Source of the DNA: a virus
Length of the DNA stretch: 22,230 bases
Virus record (IMG/VR): IMGVR_UViG_3300021437_000091
Coordinates: 1-22,230 of that record
Direction: 5' to 3' (one strand)
Below, in pieces: positions 7,708 to 12,128 of this stretch; the stretch's first letter is position 1, and each line of letters starts with the position of its first letter. Position numbers and translations under genes: made by a program. The notes below the pieces were generated by a model. The model was not told where the DNA came from and searched no databases. It was given only the letters and a program-made list of their open reading frames with translations.

Positions 7708-9112
7708 CATCCTCGACCTTCACGGGTGGACCGTCCTTGCAAAGCGCCTCGAAGACCGTGAGTACGAGCTTGAAGCTGAGTACACCGTCAAGCCCACCGC
7801 CTGCCAGAAGTGCGGCGTGCTGGATCGGCTGTACCGGCACGGCACCAAGGACACCATCTACCGTGACAGCCCCATCAGGGGCCACGCAACCCGCATCCTG
7901 GCCCGCGTGCAGCGGTACAAGTGCCGGGAGTGCGGCGAGACGTTCCTGCAGCCCCTGGCGGGCATCCAGGAGGACCGCCGCATGACTGCCAGGTGCGCCG
8001 AGTACATCAAGGAGCAGTGCCTCCGCGACACCTTCACCAGCATCGCTGACCACGTTGGTTGTGACGACAAGACCGTGCGCAACCTGGCAGGCGAGTACAT
8101 CGCCACGCTGGACGCCGCCTACAAGCCTTCCCTGCCGGCCTGGCTGGGCATCGACGAGACGCAGATCGACGGGAAGATGCGCTGCGTCATCACCGACATC
8201 GGCGGCCGGCGCCCCATCGAGATGCTGGCCGACCGGGACAAGGGCACCCTGACCACCTGGCTGCACCGGCACAAGGAGCGCAAGCACGTCGAGGGCGTGG
8301 CCATCGACATGTGGCGCCCGTACCGCGACGTAGCCGGCACGATCTTCCCGGGCGTGCCGGTCGTGATCGACAAGTTCCACGTCGTGCGAATGGCGAACTA
8401 CTGCATGGAGCGCGTGCGCATCCGGGTGGCCAAGACCCGCACCAAGGAGGTCCGGCGCGACTGGATGCGCTCCAAGGCCATCCTGAACAAGCGCGAGTCC
8501 ACCCTGACCGAGAAGCAGCGGTTCAACCTCGACATGTGGCTGGCCAACGAACCCGAGCTGGCCGACGCCTACCGGCTCAAGGAGAGCTTCTACGGCATCT
8601 ACGGCATGAAGAAGCCGCAGGCTCTGGCCGCCTATGACGCCTTCAAGGGCGACGTCCCCCAGGCGCTCAAGGCCGACTTCAAGGTGCTGCTGACCGCGAT
8701 GCGCAACTGGCGCCCGGAGATCACCGCCTACTTCGACCACCCGATCAGCAACGCCTACACCGAGGCACTGAATGGGGTGGCCAAGACGATCAACCGTGCT
8801 GGCCGGGGCTACAGCTTCGAGGTGCTGCGAGCGCGGCTGCTGTTCGGTTCCAAGCCCCGAATACAACCACCAAAGGAGACACCCATCATGACCCGTGGTG
8901 AACAAGCACTGCAGCGCGCCCAACTCCTCAGGGCAGGGAATGGACGGTGCCAGTCGTGCAGCGGAGCGTTTGAACCGGCCTCGCTGTTCGTCCACCTGAC
9001 CCCTGCCGTGGTCCCTGGCGAACATCGAAAGCCGATGCTTCTCTGCCAGAACTGCCACAGACGATTCCACACGGATGAACTCAGCGGTCATGCCTCAGAT
9101 TCCACACACTAA
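7697..9112 (+). CDS. ISL3-family transposase with C-terminal HNH-like zinc module
   Basis: A 471-residue protein. It has an N-terminal zinc ribbon (C36-x2-C39, C76-x2-C79), a helix-turn-helix near 110-132, then the DDE catalytic core with D153 in GIDETQID, D225 in VVIDKFHVVR and E356 in NAYTEALNG. This is the ISL3 (DDE_Tnp_ISL3) order. The transposase part ends near residue 385. Residues about 398-471 form a second module: CQSC (418-421), VHLTP (H433), LLCQNCHRRFH (C450, C453, H454, H458), an HNH-nuclease-like zinc knuckle in which the usual first D/H metal ligand before H433 is Val. ATG 8888 (M398) has its own AAAGGAGA 8-14 bases upstream, so the module may also be made separately. The protein excises and inserts the element. 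Confidence 0.88.
   Translation: MTTDILDLHGWTVLAKRLEDREYELEAEYTVKPTACQKCGVLDRLYRHGTKDTIYRDSPIRGHATRILARVQRYKCRECGETFLQPLAGIQEDRRMTARCAEYIKEQCLRDTFTSIADHVGCDDKTVRNLAGEYIATLDAAYKPSLPAWLGIDETQIDGKMRCVITDIGGRRPIEMLADRDKGTLTTWLHRHKERKHVEGVAIDMWRPYRDVAGTIFPGVPVVIDKFHVVRMANYCMERVRIRVAKTRTKEVRRDWMRSKAILNKRESTLTEKQRFNLDMWLANEPELADAYRLKESFYGIYGMKKPQALAAYDAFKGDVPQALKADFKVLLTAMRNWRPEITAYFDHPISNAYTEALNGVAKTINRAGRGYSFEVLRARLLFGSKPRIQPPKETPIMTRGEQALQRAQLLRAGNGRCQSCSGAFEPASLFVHLTPAVVPGEHRKPMLLCQNCHRRFHTDELSGHASDSTH
8888..9112 (+). CDS. possible internally initiated HNH-like protein, 74 aa
   Basis: In-frame ATG 8888 within the transposase gene is preceded by AAAGGAGA at 8872-8879, a strong ribosome-binding site. 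The product would be MTRGEQALQRAQLLRAGNG followed by the CQSC...LLCQNCHRRFH zinc module. HNH proteins often begin with an R-L-G/N-x-C-pattern before the first CxxC, so this looks like an originally free-standing gene that became joined in frame to the transposase. Whether it is translated on its own is unknown. Confidence 0.4.
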   Translation: MTRGEQALQRAQLLRAGNGRCQSCSGAFEPASLFVHLTPAVVPGEHRKPMLLCQNCHRRFHTDELSGHASDSTH

Positions 9113-9123
9113 TCCGTTGAGCC
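9099..9123 (-). repeat. right terminal inverted repeat of the ISL3-family element
   Basis: On the minus strand the end begins GGCTCAACGGATTAGTGTG. It shares GGCTC and CGGATT with the left end. The transposase stop codon (9110-9112) lies inside it. Confidence 0.75.
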
Positions 9124-9131
9124 GCTCGAAC
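9124..9131. repeat. 8-bp target site duplication, right copy
   Basis: Exact copy of GCTCGAAC at 6508-6515. It covers the end of the attC right arm and the start of the spacer to the right core box, so the insertion cut the attC between its stem and its crossover site. Confidence 0.85.
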
Positions 9132-9138
9132 GGACGGC

Positions 9139-9540
9139 CTACGGCCGCCGTTCAGCTCCCACGTTGGGCGGCTCGCTGTTCGCCAGTTTCAAAAGCACGG
9201 CCGCGTGGCAGGCGTCATCCTCGTATGGCCCAGGGCGCTTGCACCAGCAGGCCAGGTTCTTGCCGCGCAGCTCGGCACGGGCGGCAGCCACCAGCAGTGC
9301 GTTCTGTGGCGCGAATCCCAGGTAAATCTGCCAGGAGTGGCGGGCGTTTTTCGTCACCGTGCCGTAGGGGTTCGTCGCGCCCACCTTGAACGGGTTCCCC
9401 CACTTGGTCGTGCGATCAACCTTCACGGTGTTGGGTGGCATTTTCCAGCCCTTGGCGCGGCTTAGTTGCACGCGCTCCGGCTCCAGCCGCCCAACTGGCG
9501 CATCGAGCGGACCCTCAACGGCCCCGGTGTCCTGTTCCAT
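9139..9540 (-). CDS. DUF4326 domain protein (cassette gene using an attC-borne start)
   Basis: A 133-residue protein with the DUF4326 signature: RVQLSRAKGWKMPPNTVKV then DRTTKWGNPF, and a C-terminal GKNLACWCK with CHAAVLLKLAN. The family is common in phages and mobile DNA, and its activity is unknown. The ATG at 9540 lies in the hairpin loop of attC d, 6 nt after AGGAGG (9552-9547). Residues about 5-15 (TGAVEGPLDAPVG) are encoded by the attC right arm. The domain itself starts only at residue ~22, so the extension is recombination-derived. A native GTG could be at RVQL, preceded by CCGGAGCG. The stop lies in the loop of attC e. Confidence 0.85.
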   Translation of the reverse strand: MEQDTGAVEGPLDAPVGRLEPERVQLSRAKGWKMPPNTVKVDRTTKWGNPFKVGATNPYGTVTKNARHSWQIYLGFAPQNALLVAAARAELRGKNLACWCKRPGPYEDDACHAAVLLKLANSEPPNVGAERRP

Positions 9541-9591
9541 CTTCAACCTCCTGCGCGGGCCGTTGGGGTCCGCTCATGCTTATCGTTAGGT
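9489..9591 (-). repeat. attC site d, long form, 103 bp
   Basis: Minus strand: left box ACCTAAC (9591-9585), spacer, 19-bp arm GAGCGGACCCCAACGGCCC, a ~32-nt loop, right arm identical in reverse complement except for one extra unpaired base (A on the minus strand, T9515 on the plus strand), spacer, right box GTTGGGC (9495-9489). Both boxes fit RYYYAAC/GTTRRRY. A single extrahelical base in an otherwise perfect stem is characteristic of integron attC sites, where it selects the bottom strand. Closes the methyltransferase cassette. Confidence 0.9.
9538..9552 (-). promoter_or_regulatory. Shine-Dalgarno and ATG in the loop of attC d
   Basis: AGGAGG (9552-9547), 6-nt spacer, ATG (9540-9538), all inside the unpaired loop of the attC hairpin. 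The layout is the same as in attC b. It is the only ATG with a good ribosome-binding site for the DUF4326 gene and decides its start. Confidence 0.8.
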
Positions 9592-9592
9592 T

Positions 9593-10267
9593 TCACAACA
9601 GCCCCTCTTGCACAGGCTGTCTTGGTTCTTCAGGCGGCAGTAGCGTGCCCTGGGCCTGGGCGCGGGCTATGCGCTCGCAGGCGGCATCGAAGTAGCCGCG
9701 CTCGCGCTCAATGCCAGTGAACGCCAGCCCGAGCTGTACGCACGCCACGCCAGTGCTACCGCTGCCCATGAACGGGTCCAGCACCGTCGCGGGCCTGCCG
9801 GCTTGGTCCAGGCACCACGCCATCAACGGCACCGGCTTCTGCGTCGGGTGGTAGTGCTTCCCTTCGGTCGCCAGTTGCCCGTGGCTGTAGTCGAAAACGC
9901 GGTTCGGCTTGTCCAAGTTTGTCCAGGCGTGCTCGGCTTCGCTGCTGCTCCAGTTGCGCAGGATCTTGTTCCACGACAACCAGCACCGCGAAGGCTGCAA
10001 CAGGTAGAACTGTCCTCCCCACACCACGGCATGTTCGGCTTTTGTCAGCGCCAGTTCCACGCCGTCGGCCACTATGGCGCGGTCCCACTCCGGGGCGCCG
10101 CCGTAGTAGTGCTTCCCCCAGCCGCTTTTGCCAGGCCGGTGCAGGTGCTCATACACGCCATAGGGCGGGTCTGTCACCACTGCAGCAAAACGCGGCAGCA
10201 GCGGCAGCACCTCGCGGCAGTCGCCGTGCCACAGTTCCGCGTTGCCGATCACCACTTTCTCTGCCAT
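9593..10267 (-). CDS. orphan DNA methyltransferase (beta-class, N6-adenine or N4-cytosine)
   Basis: A 224-residue protein. ATG 10267 is preferred because GAAAGG lies 5-10 nt upstream; the adjacent ATG 10270 is too close. It has motif IV DPPYG at residues 33-37 (adenine/cytosine amino-methyltransferase active site) before motif I-type DPFMGSGSTG at 164-173 (S-adenosylmethionine binding), the beta-class order. HPTQKP (about 142) precedes it. No restriction endonuclease is adjacent, so it probably protects phage DNA or acts in regulation. It is a single-gene cassette. The stop TGA (9595-9593) overlaps the extended left box of attC d. The frame is open in phase from the GTT crossover codon to its own start. 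Confidence 0.92.
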   Translation of the reverse strand: MAEKVVIGNAELWHGDCREVLPLLPRFAAVVTDPPYGVYEHLHRPGKSGWGKHYYGGAPEWDRAIVADGVELALTKAEHAVVWGGQFYLLQPSRCWLSWNKILRNWSSSEAEHAWTNLDKPNRVFDYSHGQLATEGKHYHPTQKPVPLMAWCLDQAGRPATVLDPFMGSGSTGVACVQLGLAFTGIERERGYFDAACERIARAQAQGTLLPPEEPRQPVQEGLL

Positions 10268-10293
10268 CATCACCTTTCGTTGCGCCGAGTGAA

Positions 10294-10353
10294 ACCTAAC
10301 CTGTCCATCAAGCGGACCAGCCTTCGGCCGGCCGCTTATGTCCAACGTTGTGC
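10294..10353 (-). repeat. attC site c, short form, 60 bp
   Basis: Minus strand: left box GCACAAC (10353-10347), 9-nt spacer, AAGCGG-CCGGCC, loop GAA, GGCTGG-T-CCGCTT (one unpaired T, one G-T pair), 9-nt spacer, right box GTTAGGT (10300-10294). The right box fits GTTRRRY; the left box deviates at one position. The 60-bp size and shape match short attC sites such as that of aadA cassettes. It closes the 95/105-aa cassette; the TGA of the 105-aa gene is in its right arm. Confidence 0.9.
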
Positions 10354-10625
10354 CGCTCGCGCACTGCCACCGCCGTCACTTCGGCCCAGTCGGCGGTCAA
10401 GGCGGCGAGCATTTCGGTCAGCTCTTCGCGCGTGATGGTGACCATCACAAACGACTCGCCAGGGTGGCCGCCCGACTCATCGCCGCGCACGTCTGCTGGC
10501 CGAACAAGAAGTTGCACTGCGTTCGTCATCGTCACGCCGTCTTTGCATTCCCAAAGGCACATGCTGCAGGCGGCAATGGCAGGGTCAACGAACGAGTCAT
10601 CTCCCAGGGTTGGTGTGGCGCTCAC
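10308..10625 (-). CDS. hypothetical cassette protein, 105 aa
   Basis: Starts at GTG 10625 in a GTGA overlap with the stop of the upstream gene. Begins (M)SATPTLGDDSFVDPAI, has a Cys cluster CSMCLWEC near residues 20-27, then VTITREELTEMLAALTADW. The last ~15 residues (HNVGHKRPAEGWSA) are encoded by the left arm, loop and right arm of attC c, and the stop is in the attC, as often seen for cassette genes. An alternative start is ATG at MTNAVQLL. Function unknown. Confidence 0.65.
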   Translation of the reverse strand: MSATPTLGDDSFVDPAIAACSMCLWECKDGVTMTNAVQLLVRPADVRGDESGGHPGESFVMVTITREELTEMLAALTADWAEVTAVAVRERHNVGHKRPAEGWSA

Positions 10626-10909
10626 GTCAGTGCCTCCCCATGCACAAGCACCGCGCGGCAGAACGCGCGCAGTTCGTCGGCCGTGCACAGTAGCGAGTCA
10701 ACACCCATCGGCGCACACTCGCCGATCAGTTCGTCAATGGCCGTAGTGCCAATGCCGTCCTCGGCCAGTGCAAGCGCCTCGGCCTCGTGCCACGGCATGC
10801 CCGTCTGCTCGTGCAACAGCTCGGCGCGCGCCAGCCATCCGCGCTTCGGAACCAGCGGCACAACTGACGGTTCGAGCGGACCCTCAACGGCCCGGCTACT
10901 TTGTCCCAT
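10622..10909 (-). CDS. hypothetical cassette protein, 95 aa (attC-borne start)
   Basis: ATG 10909 lies in the loop of attC b, 6 nt after AGGAGG (10921-10916). Residues about 4-18 (SSRAVEGPLEPSVVP) are encoded by the attC right arm and crossover site, followed by cassette-borne sequence LVPKRGWLARAELLHEQTG. The core is MPWHEAEALALAEDGIGTTAIDEL in two parts, followed by a Cys-containing C-terminal helix region. GTG within the GTTGTGCC crossover box could be an internal native start. The start overlaps the end of the DUF551 gene by 14 nt. Function unknown. Confidence 0.65.
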   Translation of the reverse strand: MGQSSRAVEGPLEPSVVPLVPKRGWLARAELLHEQTGMPWHEAEALALAEDGIGTTAIDELIGECAPMGVDSLLCTADELRAFCRAVLVHGEALT

Positions 10910-10959
10910 CTTCCACCTCCTGTGCGGGCCGTTGGGGTCCGCTCAACCTAGCGTTAGGG
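10858..10959 (-). repeat. attC site b, long form, 102 bp
   Basis: Minus strand: left box CCCTAAC (10959-10953), spacer, 19-bp arm GAGCGGACCCCAACGGCCC (10944-10926), ~32-nt loop, right arm 10893-10874 perfectly complementary apart from one extra base (T10884 on the plus strand), spacer, right box GTTGTGC (10864-10858). Both boxes keep AAC and GTT but each misses the consensus at one or two positions. The stem is identical to that of attC d, so the two sites share ancestry. Closes the XF1762-DUF551 cassette. Confidence 0.88.
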
Positions 10960-11210
10960 CGCTTGAGCACTAGCACGGGTGCTGGTGGCGACGGCTGCCA
11001 GAACCACGCATCTACCGCCAGCCCCGGAACGCTGAAACTGGCAAGCCCCGCTCCGTCTTCGCCGCCGCTCCTGTACCGCCCGCCCAATACTCGACCGTTC
11101 AGGTAGCCCATCGGCAGCAGCTGGTCAACGCGAACCACGAAAAGCACATCCTGGCCGTCCCTTGGCAAGCGTTCGGCGCAGTCAATCCAATCTCCGAGAT
11201 CGTCGTTCAT
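10896..11210 (-). CDS. DUF551-like protein
   Basis: A 104-residue protein. ATG 11210 is chosen because it makes an ATGA overlap with the XF1762 stop. The sequence DWIDCAERLPRDGQDVLFVV near the N-terminus and WFWQPSPPAP downstream follow the DUF551 pattern (W-S-xx-RLPxxGxxVL ... W-xPLPxxP), a small domain common in phage early regions, function unknown. The last ~20 residues (ARLSGPQRPAQEVEDGTK) are encoded by attC b's left arm and loop, hence not family-conserved. Second gene of its cassette. Confidence 0.8.
   Translation of the reverse strand: MNDDLGDWIDCAERLPRDGQDVLFVVRVDQLLPMGYLNGRVLGGRYRSGGEDGAGLASFSVPGLAVDAWFWQPSPPAPVLVLKRPNARLSGPQRPAQEVEDGTK
10907..10921 (-). promoter_or_regulatory. 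Shine-Dalgarno and ATG in the loop of attC b
   Basis: AGGAGG (10921-10916), 6-nt spacer, ATG (10909-10907) in the hairpin loop. The DUF551 reading frame terminates (TAG 10898-10896) 9 nt beyond this ATG, so termination and initiation occur in the same loop. Confidence 0.8.
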
Positions 11211-11785
11211 CCAACCCATCTCCATTTGCCGCCCACAAGGTCATCGCCTACGGGTTCAACAGTGCGTCCCGGCCGGCTGTGCCACATCGCGGCGCTTCCG
11301 CCAGCGTCCTCTTTGTCAAGCCTGAATCCAGCGGCGCGCAAGCTGGCGCCGCCTTCCTCGGGCAGCGTGTAGGTGTAGATCGGCGTGTAACCCATCGCTC
11401 GCGCGGCCTTGCGCGCAGCGCCGTAGAGCATGCTGCAAGCGTTGCGCGTGCCATCGGCACACAGGCGGGTCACTTCGGCGGCCTTGCCGTTGTCCAGTCG
11501 CGGGGCTACGGGTCGGCCAACAATCGCCACGCCTACCAGCGCCCAGGCTTCTCCATTCGCAGCCCGCGTGCAGGCTTCCACGCCCACCGCGAACTTGTGC
11601 CCCACCACCGGGCGGCTGTGGCGGTGCCGCTGGCGCACAAACTCGTTCGCGGTCTTCAGGTCACACGGCACCACACGCAGCAGCGGCGCGCCACCGTCCG
11701 CGCGCTCCGGCACCAGCGCCCTAACACGCAGGTCGAGGCGAGGCCCAACGGCCTCGCGCACCTGTGGGTGTGGCTGCTGGGTCAT
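11207..11785 (-). CDS. XF1762-family protein (GNAT-like fold suspected)
   Basis: A 192-residue protein with the family hallmarks: FVRQRHRHSRPVVGHKFAVG, then VGVAIVGRPVAPRLDNG, VTRLCADGTRNACSMLYGAA, and YTLPEEGGASLRAAGF. XF1762-family proteins are frequent in phages; the AAxxxAxxxGYxxIxTYT pattern resembles acetyltransferases, but no activity is established. The ATG 11785 lies in the loop of attC a, in an ATGA overlap with the stop of the 114-aa gene. Residues 1-36 are attC- and cassette-leader-encoded; the conserved domain begins near LRVVPCDLKTAN. First gene of its cassette. Confidence 0.88.
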   Translation of the reverse strand: MTQQPHPQVREAVGPRLDLRVRALVPERADGGAPLLRVVPCDLKTANEFVRQRHRHSRPVVGHKFAVGVEACTRAANGEAWALVGVAIVGRPVAPRLDNGKAAEVTRLCADGTRNACSMLYGAARKAARAMGYTPIYTYTLPEEGGASLRAAGFRLDKEDAGGSAAMWHSRPGRTVEPVGDDLVGGKWRWVG

Positions 11786-11818
11786 GGCCGTTGGTCCCGC
11801 CTCACCAGCACGTTGGGC
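11719..11818 (-). repeat. attC site a, long form, 100 bp
   Basis: Minus strand: left box GCCCAAC (11818-11812), spacer, arm GAGGCGGGACCAACGGCC, ~32-nt loop, arm that pairs with one unpaired base and two mismatches, spacer, right box GTTAGGG (11725-11719). The left box fits RYYYAAC; the right box misses the final Y. The stem shares its inner AACGGCC/GGCCGTT with attC b and d. Its left flank is identical over 17 nt (GCGAGCCGCCCAACGTG) to attC e. It is the first site of the array in gene direction; no matching cassette start is found upstream. Confidence 0.82.
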
Positions 11819-12126
11819 GGCTCGCGACGCACCCAGACCGGGCGCGGCGTCGTGCAGTCGCATGTAGCCAGGGCCATCGCGCACGACTCGCAGAAGTTCA
11901 GCAACTGGCGCGCGGCCACGCGGCCCGCTTCAGTCACCGTAAAAATGGGGTCGCCGCCGGAAAGTGGGTGCCCGTCGCGGCGCGTCATCAGCCCCTCGGC
12001 CACCAACGCCTGGCAGTGCGGGTAATCCGTGCTGCCGGGGCCGGTCACGAAGTGGTTGCGGTATTCGCGGTTGCTTCGGCCCAGGCCCAGTGCGTGCCGC
12101 AGGATGTCTTGCTGTTCGATATTCAT
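11782..12126 (-). CDS. hypothetical phage early protein, 114 aa
   Basis: Starts at ATG 12126, 2 nt after the stop of the ParB-like gene. Sequence EQQDILRHALGLGRSNREYR, then NHFVTGPGSTDYPHCQALV and GLMTRRDGHPLSGGDPIFTVTEAGR resembles a small protein I have seen repeatedly in betaproteobacterial prophage early regions (function unknown; winged-helix-like C-terminal pattern). CESCAMALATCDC could bind metal. The last ~15 residues and TGA are encoded by attC a's left arm and loop, so this gene sits at the joint between phage operon and cassette array: either the first cassette gene or a phage gene with an attC joined to its 3' end. Confidence 0.78.
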   Translation of the reverse strand: MNIEQQDILRHALGLGRSNREYRNHFVTGPGSTDYPHCQALVAEGLMTRRDGHPLSGGDPIFTVTEAGRVAARQLLNFCESCAMALATCDCTTPRPVWVRREPPNVLVRRDQRP

Positions 12127-12128
12127 GG

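Larger units (their letters stand above)
6516..9123 (+). mobile_element. ISL3-family insertion element with passenger genes, 2608 bp
   Basis: The element carries an ISL3-type transposase (7697-9112) and three upstream small genes on the same strand. The left end reads GGCTCTCCGGATTT inward, and the right end, on the minus strand, reads GGCTCAACGGATTA. The first 13 positions agree at 11, with scattered matches further in (TGTTG/TGTGTGG). ISL3 elements typically start GGCTC or GGG and make 8-bp duplications; both are seen here (GCTCGAAC at 6508 and 9124). The transposase stop is 11 bp from the right end. Orientation is opposite to the cassettes, explaining the only strand switch inside the array. 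Simple ISL3 elements are about 1.3-1.6 kb, so this one is enlarged by cargo. Confidence 0.85.
6496..9169 (-). repeat. attC site e, split by an ISL3-family insertion
   Basis: The right box GTTAGGC and 9-nt spacer (minus 6511-6496) lie on the left of the insertion. The left box GCCCAAC (minus, 9169-9163), spacer and stem lie on the right. Joining them with one copy of the 8-bp duplication gives 58 bp: 7-nt box, 9-nt spacer, GAACGG-CGGCC stem, 3-nt loop GTA, GGCCG-T-CCGTTC with one unpaired T, 9-nt spacer, 7-nt box. Both boxes fit RYYYAAC and GTTRRRY exactly. The stop codon TAG of DUF4326 lies in the loop. Confidence 0.85.
5489..11818 (-). other. integron-type gene cassette array without integrase (CALIN-like)
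   Basis: Five successive minus-strand units are separated by attC-like hairpins (sites a to e, numbered in gene direction from 11818 down; a half site f lies at 5489). In integrons a cassette starts with the TTRRRY half of the preceding core site and ends with its own RYYYAAC, so its two ends must be complementary. All five units pass by eye: XF1762-DUF551 unit 11 nt (AGCGCCCTAAC), 95/105-aa unit 11 nt (AGCGGCACAAC), methyltransferase unit 12 nt (GTGAAACCTAAC), DUF4326 unit 11 nt (AGCCGCCCAAC), three-gene unit 10 nt (GGGGCCTAAC). Boxes of neighbouring units differ. No intI is present in the window. Confidence 0.87.

Noticed and set aside
9489-11818. Reading the hairpins as REP/BIME-like repeats or terminators
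   Set aside because: None is followed by a T run, and the own-end complementarity plus GTT/AAC boxes and the single unpaired base are specific to attC sites.
5489-11818. CRISPR array
   Set aside because: Repeats are hairpins of differing length at irregular spacing with genes between, not short equal spacers.
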